From Litsea cubeba (Eukaryota > Streptophyta > Magnoliopsida > Laurales > Lauraceae), in contig CM022949.1 in assembly GCA_012931725.1 (NCBI GenBank), positions 47,534,980 through 47,598,979 on the forward strand: DNA of 64,000 nucleotides. Direction: 5' to 3'. This document shows positions 46,153 through 57,719 of the stretch, piece by piece. The notes beneath the pieces are model-generated. The model was not told where the DNA came from, ran no database searches, and was given only the letters and a program-made list of their open reading frames with translations. Position 1 is the first letter of the stretch, and each line of letters opens with the position of its first letter. A program made the position numbers and the translations under genes.

Positions 46153-47800
46153 TCATCCCCGGGTGAGGAAATTATGCCTCCCCGGCGGGATGAACGGCAA
46201 CAGGAGCGTCCGCAAAGGGACAAATCCGTAGCAGTCAGCAAGTCCCACTATTCACGTCACTTCACTGATGGTGGGGATGTCGCGGCTCAAAACGTCCTCA
46301 TCCAAGAACAAGAGAAGTTAATTTGTTAGCTCCAGCAGCAGCTAAGGGCCAGAGGAGCGACCTATTTAAGGCAACATTCAGGATGCCAAGGCGAAGGGAG
46401 GGCCACTCAGAGCAGGGTGATCCCCTCCTACCACAAAGATCTGAGAGCTTATCTAGATGAAAAGCACGGCCGGGCCCACGATGAAGGCTCGAGCAATAGT
46501 CAAACTATCGCAGCCGAGACAGTTGCGCTCGAAGCCATCACAGTCGAGGTCACTCAAAGTGAAAGTCAGAGACCCTGTCACCGGAGAAGGACGACAAGCA
46601 AGAATGGCTCGATAGGCGCATCAAGCTGGTAGTCCAGCGCAACTTAGAGATGGCCGGACTCACCCGGGATCAGCAGGATGTTTGTGGCCCCACCGATCTC
46701 GGTGTTTCCCCATTCACTCGAGAGATCAAAGGCTCCTCCCTGCCCAAGAAGTTCTCTGTGCCGAGATTTGTCCTCTACGACGGGGTGTCTGATCCTACCT
46801 CTCACCTCTGGCACTTCTCCCAGAGAATGTCCGTTTGGGGAGACGAGGGGCACCTGAACTGTAAAATCTTCTCTTCCAGTTTGGGCGACCTCCCTCTGAA
46901 ATGGTTTTGCGCTCTCCCAGAGAGATCTATCTCGAGTTGGAGGCAGCTCCAGCTCTCCTTCCTGAAGAAATTTCAAGCTTACAGTGTCGTTCCTAAGACC
47001 GATGCTAATATACTGGCCCTGAAGATGAAGCAGAGTGAGAATATTACTCAGTTCGCCAAGCGATTCTGGGTAACATACAGTCAGATCGAGGGTTCGAAAG
47101 ACGAAGTGGCAATCTTTGCCTTCCAGAAAGCCCTGTTGCCAGGTAACGAGCTCAGAAAGGACTTGGCCGAGGATCTTGCAGCCTCCGTGCCGGTGTTGAT
47201 GTCCCGGGTAAAACGATACATTGCCCGGGAAGAAGATGAAATTCGGGCTCGAGAAAGCCACAGCATAGGGCGCAAGGACAAAGGCGATCAGCCTCACAAG
47301 GACAAGAAGCCATTTAGGAGCGAAGAGCCGAACCAAGCTTGGGTGTCGGCCACCTCGGCAAAAACCACGACATCCAAACCCGGGGGTGACAGGAACCCAG
47401 ACCTCCCACCGACTCCTACCAAGCTGTGAACACCATCTTCGAGGAGCCAATCCATCAGATCATGCATAAGATCAAGAAGCAACCATACTTCAGCTGGCCT
47501 CAGCCTATGTAGGGTGATCCCTCCTCCCGAGACCAGAGCAGGTTTTGCGCCTATCATAAACAAAATGGGCACAAAATCGAGGAGTGCAGGATCCTGAAGT
47601 CACACCTGGAAAAGCTCGCTAAGGAAGGCCACCTGAAGGATTACATCAAAGCGAGAGATGCTGGCAGCATCCGAAATCATCAAAGCGGTGACAAAGACCC
47701 AGACAGCGATGGATCAGATAAGATCATCAATGTTATCCACCTGGCACACTCCAAGCCTTCCGCTTCCCCAAAGGGCAACGCTCAGGCTCGTGTCGAGGCC
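46123..47800 (+). pseudogene. Gag of the second Tat-like element
   Basis: An open frame begins at 46123 inside the LTR remnant (MDPMGPQSPN) and runs into gag-like sequence, with a TAG at 46327 and a frame change near 46610. The capsid-like domain lies at 46650-47240: PKKFSVPRFVLYDGVSDP, SLGDLPLKWFCALPERSI, then ENITQFAKRFWVTYSQIEG. A Cys/His motif FCAYHKQNGHKIEEC lies at about 47548-47595, the zinc-knuckle-like end of Tat gag. Another frame change falls near 47425. Confidence 0.82.
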
Positions 47801-50757
47801 AGGCGGGCCTCTCATGGGAAAGAAGTAATGAGGGTCGAGCTCGGACCAGCACCTAAGAAAGCACGGTGTGAGTGCCCAGCAATCTCTTTTTCGAAAAAGG
47901 ACCTCGAAGGAGTCCAGCTCCCCGATAACGATCCGCTCCTCCTCATGTCAAAGCTGTGGGACTTCACAGTTAAGAGGATCCTTATCGATCCCGTCAGTTC
48001 ATCTGAAATCCTCTACTTCGGCTGTTTCAAGAAGATGGGTCTCTCGGAAGCAGACCTGCAAGAGGCTCGTACTCCTTTGATTGGGTTCAGCGCCAAGCCG
48101 GTATACCCCAAAGGGAAGGTAACTCTGGAAACCCGAGTAGGTGGAGCCTCGGTAATGATCGACTTCCTCGTGGTGGACGCTCCATCTCCCTACAAAGCTA
48201 TTATAGGCAGAACCTGGCTCCACATTATGCAGGCTATTCCCTCCACCCTTCACCAAAAGCTCAAATCCCTGATGGAAAACAAAGATGGCAGTGTGGACGT
48301 GATCACCGTGGAAGGAGACCAGCAGATGGCCAGACAATGTTTGATGGCCGTAGTTCCTGGAGAAAAGGAGCCGGGACGGATTCATATGGCAGAACTCGAG
48401 GGGGAGTTGGACGAGATCGGCCGAAGCCCCAAAAAGAAGAGCATCGAAGATCTAGCCGAGATCAGGATCGATCCACTCGACCCAGACAGGTTCTTCCTGC
48501 TCGGCAGCCAGCTTGCTGATCCCGAAAAGTCCGAGCTCTCAAAATTTTTGGTGCAAAACAGAGATGTCTTCGCCTGGACTCCGAGCGAAATGCCTGGTAT
48601 CGACCCCAAAATCATGTGTCACAAGCTGAACGTGGATCCTAAACACAAGCCCGTGATGCAAAAGGCCCGCAGATCGGGTTTGCCGCAGACAGAAGCCGTG
48701 GCCAAGGAGGTCGACAGATTGCTGGAGGCTAAAGCGATCAGAGAAGTCCAGTACCCAGTCTGGTTAGCTAACACGGTGGTTGTCAAGAAGAAAACTGGCA
48801 AGTGGAGAGTGTGCGTCGACTTCACCGACCTCAATAAAGCTTGCCCAAAGGACAGCTTTCCACTTCCAAAAATCGATCAGATGATCGACGCCACCGCTGG
48901 CCACGATAGGATGAGCTTCCTCAATGCCTATCGAGGATACCACCAGATCCCAATGTTTGAGCCGGACGAGGAAAAAACTGCGTTCATAATGCCTCGAGGT
49001 GAAGAACGCGGTGAGTCCTTTTTGGATTGAAGAACGCAGGGGCAACCTACCAGCAACTCGTCACAAAGATGTTTCAGGCTCAGCTCGGCAAAACTGTCGA
49101 CGTATATATTGACGACATGGTCATCAAATCCAAGCGGTCTCATGACCACCTGACAGATTTGTCTCAAGTTTTCACCATACTCAGGGAGTTCAAGCTCAAG
49201 TTGAATGCCTCCAAGTGCACCTTCGGCATCGCTTCCGGTAGATTCCTCGGAAGCTTAGTTACACGGAGAGGGATAGAGACCAATCCAGACCAGATCACAA
49301 CTATCCTAAGAGTCAAGAGCCTGACAACCGTAAAAGAGGTTCAAAAGCTGACCGGCATGGCCGCCGCGCTTAATCGATTCATCAGCAGATCGTTAGATAA
49401 GTGTAGGCCTTTCTTTCAGCTTTCAAGAAAAAACCTTAAATTTTAATGGACCCCTGAGTGCGACCAAGTATTGCGAGCAATCAAAACCAATCTTTCTTCA
49501 CCACCCTTGCTCTCTACTCCAACCCAAGGAGAGATACTGTACTTGTATCTGGCGGTCTTGGATCATGCGGTGAGCTCTGTCCTCGTTAAAGCGGAAGATA
49601 AACTGCAAAAGCCAATCTATTACACGAGCAAGATCCTTCTTGATGCCGAGACTAGATACCTCTTACTCGAGAAGCTTGCGTTGGCACTCGTCAGTGCCTC
49701 TCACAAGCTCTCTCATTACTTCCAGTCTCATACCATTGTGGTTGTTACGGAGCACCCACTTAGGTCTATTTTCAAAAAAATTGACTTTTTAGGCAGAATC
49801 TCCAAATGGGCGGTCGAATTGGGACAGTAAGATATTCAATATCAACCCAGGACTGCGATTAAGGCCCAGATTTTGGCGGATTTCATTGTTGAATTCATCT
49901 CTCCAAGTTCAGCACCAAGCCAGCCTGGCACCGAACTAGGGGGCAGAGAGTAGGGAAACGAGGTCACCGATGTCGACACACTGCCTCAGTGCCAAGCCCT
50001 TGGCTCAGCATGGAAAGTCTTCGTCGAAGGCTCATCTACGTCCAAGAGAGCTGGCGCCGGCATAGTCCTCTAATCGCCAGAAGGATTGGTCATAGAACAA
50101 GCTCTGACCCTAGACTTCAAGGCGACAAACAACGAAGCCGAATACGAAGCTCTAATAGCAGGACTAAATTGTGCCCAAATCCTCGGAGCCCGGCAATTGG
50201 TGGTCTTCAGCGATTAACAATTGGTGACAAGCCAACTAACTGGGGACTACCAAGCATGGGACAACAGGATGGCGGCCTATCTAGCCCTCACAAAGAAACT
50301 CCTCACTCAATTCCAGGTAGCCGAGGTCAGGCAGATCGCCAGGGATGCTGACTCGCATGCTGATGCCCTTGCAAACCTGGCCTTAGCTGTCGAGACAGGA
50401 AAGAAAAGAACTGTTGAGATTGGGTCGTTGCCGAAATCAAGCTTAGAACTCTATCTATCTCGGCAGATTTTATGCCTTGACCTCGGCCCGATCTGGATGG
50501 ACCCAATCACTTCCTACCTCAAAGATGATCGGCTCCCTGAAGATAAAAATGAGCCTCACCGGATCAGGCTCAAGGCGGCTCGATTCTGGCTATCTCCCGA
50601 TGGCAAGCTCTACATAAAATCTTTCACCGGCCCCTATCTCCAATGTGTTCATCCGAGCAAAGTTGACGATTTCCTGTATGAGATTCACGAAGGGATTTGT
50701 AGAAGCCATATCGGAGGACAGTCACTGGCATACCACGTTATCAACCAGGGCTACTAG
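47801..50757 (+). pseudogene. Protease, RT, RNase H and second RNase H of the second Tat-like element
   Basis: Protease: ILIDPVSSSEILYF (about 47970) and KAIIGRTWLHIMQ (48200). RT: VCVDFTDLNKACPKDSFPLP (48810), FLNAYRGYHQI, a one-base insertion at about 49020 before LKNAGATYQ, and the catalytic VYIDDMVIKS (49110). RNase H: LYLAVLDHAVSSVLVKAED and IYYTSKILLDAETRY (49540-49690). Second RNase H, from about 50000: FVEGSSTSKRAGAGIVL, NNEAEYEALIAGL and a histidine-containing ADSHADALANLAL near 50360. Stops occur at about 49444, 49828, 50071 and 50216. Confidence 0.87.
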
Positions 50758-51732
50758 TGGCCATACATGCAGAAGGACGCACAGCTATATGCCAGGAGGT
50801 GCGAGAAGTGCCAGAAGTTTTCCCATTCCCTCCATCAGCCAGCACATGACTTAAGTCCCCTCTCCAGCCCATGGCCCTTCGCTCAGTGGGGGCTGGATAT
50901 CGTGGGACCCCTCCACCGGGCTCCAGGGAACAAGAGATGGTTGATAGTTGCTACTGATTACTTCACCAAGTGGATAGAAGCAAAACCGTTGTCCTCCATC
51001 TCCGAAAGGGATTCAAAGAATTTTGTATGGAAGAATATCATTACAAGGTTTGGCATCCCCAGGACTTTGATCTCGGACAACGGAACTCAGTTTGACTCAA
51101 ATCTGTTCAAAAGCTTCTGCCAAAAGCACGGCATCAAGAATCACTACTCCACCTCGGCGTACCCGCAGGGCAATGGCCAGACCGAGATCTCTAACAAAGT
51201 ATTGCTCCATGGACTGAAAAAGCGACTCGACCGGGCAAAAGGAAGATGGGTGGAGGAGCTCCCTAGCGTCCTATGGGCATACAGGACAACCCCGAGTCGC
51301 TCCACTTCGGCGACACCGTTCTCTCTAACCTATGGGATGGAAGCGGTCATTCCCCTTGAGATTGGCCTCCTAACCATGAGAACAGAACTTGTTGATCAAG
51401 GCCGAAATGAGATGAACTTGGCCATGGAACTAGAATTGGCAGACGAGCGCAGGAAAGCAGCGGCCATACGACTGGCCGACTACCAGCGACGGCTTGCCAA
51501 GGGGTATAATAAAAGGGTCAGAGAAAGAAGGTTCTCAGTAGGAGAGTTGGTCCTGAAGAAGACGCTCCCGGCTGACAACAACCCAAATGAAGGCAAACTA
51601 GCTCCAAACTGGCACGGCCCGTTCAAAGTAATATCGATATCAGGGCAATCGTCGTACAAACTAGAGGACATGGACGGCAAGCAGTTGCCGCGACCGTGGA
51701 ACGCAACCCACCTCAAGAAGTTCTTTTTCTAG
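50640..51732 (+). CDS. Integrase of the second Tat-like element, core open
   Basis: The zinc-binding head reads HEGICRSHIGGQ, followed by a TAG at 50755-50757, then CEKCQKFSHSLH. From 50767 the frame is open for 321 residues to a natural stop. The catalytic core has WGLDIVGPL (D), LISDNGTQF (D) and GNGQTEISNK (E). The C-terminal part is WHGPFKVISI...WNATHLKKFFF. It is the best-preserved coding block of the element, although the stop in the head separates it from the rest of pol. Confidence 0.85.
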
Positions 51733-53607
51733 AATTGTAATTAAAGTTTCGGGATCAATAAAAGAAGCCTTCATTCTGTCGTCAATTTGCGCTATCGAGT
51801 TATGGAATTCGGCAGCAGCAAAGATACTTGAGACTGACCTTGGGTTCATGCACCCAGGCTTCTCAAAACTTAGGTTCGTACACCCTGAGACTTACCTCAG
51901 GTTCATACACCCAGGCTTCTCAAAATTTTGGGTTCACGGACCCAGGGACTGACTTCAGGTTCATACACCCAGTCGCTCTCAAAACTCGGGTTCATACACC
52001 CTAAGACTGACCTCGGGTTCATACACCCAGGCTTCTCAAAATCTTGGGTTCATGCACCCAGGGACTGACTTCGGGTGCATACACCCAGCCGCTCTCAAAA
52101 CTCAGGTTCATACACCCTGAGACTGACCTCGGGTTCATACACCTAGGCTTCTCAAAATTTTAGGTTCACGCACCCAAGGACCGACTTCGGGTTCATACAC
52201 CCAGTCGCTCTCAAAACTTGGGTTCATACACCCTGAGACTGACCCCGGGTTCATACACCCAGGCTTCTCAAAATTTTGGGTTCATACACCCCGAGACTGA
52301 CTTCGGGTTCATACACCCATGCTTCTCAAAAATTTTGGTCAGGTTCACCTCGGCCAATAGCAGCCTAGACGGATTAATCTCGGCCAAGGTATATGCCATT
52401 CGTAAAAAAAAAACAGAGAGAGGATGAAAAAAAAAGAGAGAGAGGAGACAGAGAGAAACTCCACTTGCATCCATAGAAATTCCATTTGTATTGATTTAGA
52501 TATTTTCATTAGAATAGAAAGTTTCATTACATGAGTCGCAGAAAAGCTACAAGTACAGTAAAGAGGCTCACAGTCCTCTAAAAATAAAAAAGAAAGCCTG
52601 GAGACACTAATCTTCATTGGTCCTCGACGCTGGGAGCTCTATAATTCCCTTTGGTCAGTTAGACCAAAATTTGCAAACAAGCTCCCAGATCGCCGCAGAT
52701 GCTTGGATCTCCACAGAGCCCCGCAGGACCCTATGGTTGGTCAGACCAAGTCCGCAACCAACTCCCAGCCGCATCGACAAGAGTTGACCTCCATGCAGCC
52801 GGAAAGGCAGGAGTTGATTAAAGCCCCGCGTTCAGAGAACCCGCAGTCCATGGCGACCAGATTCAGAGAGCGCGCAGACCACGACAACCAGATACAACCT
52901 CTCCCGATGGGAGTTGTTTTCAATCGCAAAGGATTCACTCAGAGTAGGGGTTTTTTAAAGGACTCCTGAGGGATGAAACCACCAGAGTATCTGGCGGGGG
53001 TAAGCGGATCTTCATGTCTGTGAGGAACGAAAGGGGCCACTGCTCTGGGTTTTTCTTCTTTGGCCAACTCATCTCCCCTACCTAAGGCACTGGTGAAAGC
53101 GAAGTAGAAGAGGAGCCTCTATTTATAGGAGGAAGAAGGCTCATATCTCAGAGGCTTATTTATGAGGTGTGGCCTCCCACGCCTCGCGTATAACGCACGA
53201 CACCTCTGAATTGACCGGCCGATCGGATGGCGACAGGTGGAGCAATCTGCTTATTTTCCGCATCGATCAGGCTGCTGTACTTAGTACCATTTATGAGCCT
53301 CGGAATGTGGAACACCAAAATAGATAACAATGAAAATCACCAGGTATCCTCATCCCAACTCAGGCAACCCTCCTACCACAAGCCACCAATTTAGCTGAGC
53401 TCAAACACTCAGCAAATACAGAGAAGAACAAATACAGCAGAAAGAAGAACAAGTGTGGAAGGAACAAAGATCTCAATCTTATTAACTTGTTTTTGGCATA
53501 CAAGGTTGGAGGTTACAATTTGAAAGTAGGAAATACAATCAGAAAGTATTCGAAAAGTACAGGAAAGACTTCGGTGGGCGCCATCCCCGGAGACTAGAGC
53601 AGCATCC
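51733..53607. repeat. Tandem repeats and non-coding region after integrase
   Basis: From about 51840 to 52335 the phrase GGTTCATACACCC recurs more than a dozen times in units of about 60 bp that pair into about 120 bp (with CAGGCTTCTCAAAATTTTGG and CGCTCTCAAAACTC). From 52340 to 53607 there is no supported gene. A minus-strand TATA-like CTATTTATAG lies at 53119-53128 followed by GAGGAAGAAGGCTC, very like the TATA region at 56181-56200. Confidence 0.75.
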
Positions 53608-55972
53608 TCAATGTTTCTCCGAAAGGCCGGCCGTCTTGGCAGCGGGCGCAACCGTTTCTGGGGCGTCTGCAGGAGGGAGAGATGGAGCACCGCCCACAGG
53701 AGGGAGAGATGGAGCACCGTCCAAAAGGGAGCCAGCATAAAGCGCTTCGACCTGGGGACTCTCAGGCAGGGGGGCAGGACTCGATTCTGATTCCGGGCCT
53801 CAATACTTTGGGAGGTTCTGATAGACTGGATGATCTTCTAGAACCCCCACCTCTTTCAATGCGGCCTGGCATCCCTCCTCGAACAGGAGGGAGCTTATCT
53901 CCCCCACCGGTCTTTCATAGTCCTCCATGGCCCGGTCCACTCCCTTCTGGAAAGCAGCGTGGACTTCGGCCCGCAGCGAAGAATTAAGGTCGGCATTCTC
54001 TTTCAGTGACCGCTCCAGCTCGGCCTTCTGTTTCGCTAATTCGGCTGCCGATTCAGTCCGTTGTTTATCCAGCTCAGCCCCCAGTTCCGACACCCTCTTC
54101 GTCTTCAATCGGATCTCCCCTTTCTGCCCATGGGTGTTGGCCGTTAGGTCGGTTAGGCCGGCCAACGCCACCTCCATCTCCGCATTCAGTTCGGCATTAC
54201 TCCTCGTCAGACCGGCCAGCCTGCTTTGGCAATCCGCCAACTCCTTCCTAGGCCTCTCCCCCTCGGATTCCAGTTGAGTAACTCTGGAAACGTTCTTATC
54301 ACTCCTCTCCACGACCAGTTGGAGCGTCTGTACATTCTGTAAAAAAAAAAAAAAAAAAAAAACCATCAGATGCAAGTAGCTGAAGCAAAATTCTTATCAA
54401 AGTTGACTAAAGATTTACTTACTATAAGAGCAGCCTGAATCGCCGAAGCTAGTATACACTCATTGTCGTACTTCGCGTACTGCTCCATATCGCGTGGCAG
54501 GGTGCAGGCCTTGGCAAGCACCCCGATGACTGAAGGGTTCCCGGCTACCCGGTCCATCACGTTCAGGGGCCTCTCGGGCTGAGTCTCTAGCTTCGGCCTC
54601 CACGGTGCCGGCACAACGGGACAAGACCCCGAGGCCGATCAGGAGCCTTGCCCCTAAGGTTCGCTGATTTCGCGTCCCATCTCGGGAGGAGCCCTTTCCA
54701 CTGGTGCGCTCTTTTTAGGAGGAGCCTTTCCCCCAGGGACGCGCACAGACCCTTTGTCCTTCTGGGCCTTCTGAGCCACAGGGTCTTTCTCCCCCGCCTT
54801 GGACCTCTTACTTGACAGAGATCCATCCCTCCGACTGTCGGGAGAGCGTCGTCGGGTTCCCACACCCGGGGCGATGATAAGGGCGGAAGAGACCGCGGTT
54901 CCGCCCTGGCCCGAGGCTGCGCTGGTACTGGCAGGAGAAGGCGCTGCCGAAGAAGAAGAAGACTGGCTCTTGAACCTGGCAATCAGGTCCTTGGTTTTCA
55001 GAGGAGGTAGATCCCCTTCCATCCTCTCTCCCTGATCAGAGGAATCAGCCTCTACGGCCGCCATCAGGCTTACCAACCCCGAACTGGCAGAAGTTGACGC
55101 CTCGGCACCGGATACAATCCGGCTAGCAACTGGATCAGTCAGTGGAATACCCCCGGGCACGGCCAGTGTGATGGAAGGAATGCCAGTCTGCGGCTCGCCC
55201 CCCTGCGCTATCTCGACCCTTTTGTAGTGGTCGCGGTACCTCAGCGTGTAGCCTAACAGTTTCCCGGCCGCCCTGTTCTCGTACCCGGTGTACTTTTCGA
55301 CCTTTTTATGGTTAGTTACGTTCTTCATCCAACCGTCGCGCGCCGCTCGACGCTGCCTCTCTCGCAGTTCTGCACAATAAGAAAAGGCATCAGTTCGGCA
55401 ATTCAAAGGGTGAATAAAATGAGCAAAATGGAGGGACGAGGTTTACTTGGGACGACCCCGAGGTGGCGCGGGACCATGTGCGTTCTGTCCTCACCGGCAC
55501 CTAATTCCCAGTTCCCCGAGACGCAGAAGTGGTCGTCTTCGGCGTTCTTATTTAAATCTTCCAAAGCCAGGATGAAGCCCTTCCGGAGCTGTTTCACCCG
55601 GAGGTAGTAGTTACCTCCCCCGGCCTTACAAATGTCGTATGCATCCTCGATGTCATGGACACCGAGGTTGATCTCTAAAACCTCATTTAATCTCGCCGTG
55701 CCCATGACGACCTTGTAGCCATTGGGCATCAGCTGACAGGGGGCGAGAGACCAAGCACTCAGGCAGTCCCTAAGTAAGGGGTGTAAGGGGAAACCTAACC
55801 CCACCCTCGATTACAGAAATCAAGGGAAACGACATCAAGCCGCCGGACCAGCAACACAGGGCATGGTCAGAAGGAGTCGCCGGCCTGAGGCGGACCCCTT
55901 CGGGATATTATACGTCCCCCTGAACCTAGCTATACCCTCAGGGGTCTCTAACTGAAACTTGTCCCCAGCCAT
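53608..55972 (-). pseudogene. Antisense three-exon gene (aORF) inside the second Tat-like element
   Basis: Minus-strand exons read by eye are 55972-55447, 55369-54423 and 54336-53608. The introns (55446-55370 and 54422-54337) have GT...AG ends; the second has a T-run of about 22 before its acceptor. Exon lengths sum to 2,202 nt, exactly 734 codons. The protein starts MAGDKFQLETPEGIARF, then LLRDCLSAWSLAPCQLMPNG, DDHFCVSGNWELG, KLLGYTLRYRDHYKR, a Ser/Ala-rich linker, a coiled coil (LNAEMEVALAGLTDL, AELAKQKAELERSLKENADL) and DHPVYQNLPKY. The N-terminal half resembles the putative gypsy-type transposon domain (Transposase_28 type), and does not resemble the protein of the first Tat-like element. 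Stops occur at about 54654, 54642 and 53800. Frameshifts lie between 55860 and 55750. The function of such antisense proteins is unknown. Confidence 0.75.
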
Positions 55973-56180
55973 TTCTACGACTCAATGTTGAAGAAAAGTA
56001 GACGAGAAGAAACCCTAAGAGGGAAAAACCCTAAAAGAACCCAGACTTAGGAAAACTTACAGATGGGCGAATCAGAGCTGAAGATCGATCTGGGTACGCA
56101 ATCGTTCTCGCCTGAAGATCTCCGGAGAGGTCTTAGTAGAAGAAGGTTGAGGACTGGAACTGAAGAAGAAGAAGACACCC

Positions 56181-56190
56181 CTATTTATAA
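56181..56190 (-). promoter_or_regulatory. TATA box of antisense gene 2
   Basis: The minus strand reads TTATAAATAG about 210 bases before the ATG at 55972. A GTAAGT donor-like site lies near 56060 in the leader, so a 5'-UTR intron is possible, with a CGTAG acceptor-like site near 55977. Confidence 0.5.
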
Positions 56191-56450
56191 AAGGAAGAAG
56201 GCCTCCCTTGGGCGCCATTATGAAATTCGAAAGGGCCGCGTTGCGAATCGCGCCTATCCCATCAGCCTCACGGAGCAGTCTGTCATGTAATGACACGTAT
56301 CACTTCCGGCTCGTTCCCCATAAAGAGCAAGGCGTGGTATTGATTACCTCGAAGAGTCGGAACGGCGCTAGATAAGTGATCAAACATCTCCCATTAGGCT
56401 CTGTAGCTTCCAACCTCAGAAGGCTAGAGACCCTAAGAAGTCAGAAGCTT
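56191..56450. other. Interval between antisense promoter and polypurine tract
   Basis: No gene. It should hold upstream control sequence of the antisense gene and the 3' end of the element's internal region. Confidence 0.4.
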
Positions 56451-56460
56451 GGGGCAATTG
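56447..56460 (+). promoter_or_regulatory. Polypurine tract of the second Tat-like element
   Basis: GAAGCTTGGGGCAAT lies directly before the LTR start TGTGGGGAG. It contains the short G-run and CAAT end seen in the other Tat-like element (GGGGGCATT). Confidence 0.6.
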
Positions 56461-57281
56461 TGTGGGGAGATTTTCAAGGTATTAGGATTACGTTAACTTC
56501 GGCAATAAACTGTTGATTGACCGCACCCACGTGCCGTCCAAACAAACCTCGGCAATAGGGTTAGAACCTTGGCCGAAACCAACCTGATTTCAGCTACCCA
56601 GGATGACCTCGGCTATGCAGGCTGACCTCGGCTGAGGGAGTTGGGTCGCCAGTAAAGATAAGTACGATGGTCGCCTCCCCCTACTTCCGTCACGTTATCG
56701 GACACGTGGCTGAGTACGGGCACGTGCCAATGGGACAGATGGACCACCTCAGCCATCCACAATCTTCACCAGATCGCTGACAAGGCAGCATCCAACAGCT
56801 ATAGCCAAATCAGGGCAAAGCCCGAGGATGGATCCGATGGGACCTCAACCGCCAAAGACTTGAGACACGATTAAGCCCAATATGACATGCATTTAATGCG
56901 ATGTGGGCTGATCGGACCGGCAATAAATGCATTGTGGGCTATGATGGATCCTCATTTATTACTTTGTGGGCTAATGAGATCATTCTTATCAAATCTAGGG
57001 GTCCACTCCAAGATATCAGGAAAAATCCTCTATAAATACGAGGGTGTTCCAAGACAAAGGTATGCATACACATCCCCTCTTGAGTCGTTACTCTGTCTCT
57101 CTTCTCCTTCGACCTTTGTTCTAACTTAGGCATCGGAGAGCCATGCGCTGCCCACAACCAGGATCATCTGACCGTTTGTTTATCCCCTTTCAGGCTTCAA
57201 GGTAGCTGATCTTCATCATATATTTGGATAAGTCCTACCAGACACCCTATAATCTTGTGAGTTATAATTTTTGCACTTACA
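56461..57281 (+). repeat. 3' LTR of the second Tat-like element
   Basis: It runs TGTGGGGAG...CACTTACA, 821 bp, followed by CATTG. A TATA box (TATAAATA) is at 57031-57038. The first 400 bases match the 5' remnant. GT- and CACGTG-containing motifs (for example GGACACGTGGCTGAG and GGGCACGTGCC) occur about 330 bp upstream of the TATA box. Confidence 0.87.
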
Positions 57282-57719
57282 CATTGCATATATTTCTCAG
57301 CCAAAATACATCCCTAAAGTACACATTTGAGCTAACCCAGCCCCAAAGCTAATCCTGGCTGTCAAAAAGATCATGAAAAAAGACTAAAAGACCCTATAGT
57401 TAGATGGGCTCATGCTAACTCAAAAGACATGAAAATAGATAAATGGGCTGGAGCAAGGTGGAAACATCCCTGGACCTGGCTCAAGAGGGCTGGACAAACT
57501 ACAGGAAGGGGCTGCAGTGCTCATGGCAACTTCTTCTTCTTCTTCTTCTTCCTTTTTTCATACCCCTCCATGTAGCATTCAGCTAATGCCGAAGTGGGAT
57601 CTTCATTAATGGGTAACTGCACTGGGCATCCTCACTTGTAAACTTGCGCCAAAGGGGACAATATCATGCTAAGGTGGGCGGGCCAGTGATAATTTAAGTC
57701 TGCACGGGCATTGACAATA
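57282..57719. other. Right part of the segment that hosts the Tat-like element
   Basis: It begins with the CATTG duplication. No coding sequence. It contains a CTT-repeat at 57528-57550. It separates the Tat-like element from the copia RT N-terminus and is probably the other half of the insertion described at 45176-45753. Confidence 0.45.

Larger units (their letters stand above)
45754..57281 (+). mobile_element. Second Tat-like Ty3/gypsy retrotransposon, plus orientation
   Basis: A partial 5' LTR (45754-46152) and a complete 3' LTR (56461-57281) share sequence, with 12 differences in the first 140 or so aligned bases by eye. CATTG lies before (45749-45753) and after (57282-57286), the expected 5-bp duplication. 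Internal order is gag, protease, RT, RNase H, second RNase H, integrase, tandem repeats, an antisense gene and a purine tract. The dual RNase H and antisense gene place it with Tat elements. The rest of the 5' LTR, primer site and leader are deleted at about 46152. Confidence 0.87.

Noticed and set aside
46644..47450. 268-residue open frame on the minus strand
   Set aside because: It overlaps the gag capsid-like domain of the second Tat-like element, which has recognisable motifs on the plus strand. The minus-strand translation shows no domain.
51840..52335. CRISPR-like array
   Set aside because: Spacers between the repeated phrases are themselves repeated and the context is a plant retrotransposon; it is a degenerate tandem repeat.
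54799..55035. Plus-strand open frame opposite antisense gene 2
   Set aside because: It has no domain and overlaps the Ser/Ala-rich linker of the spliced minus-strand gene.
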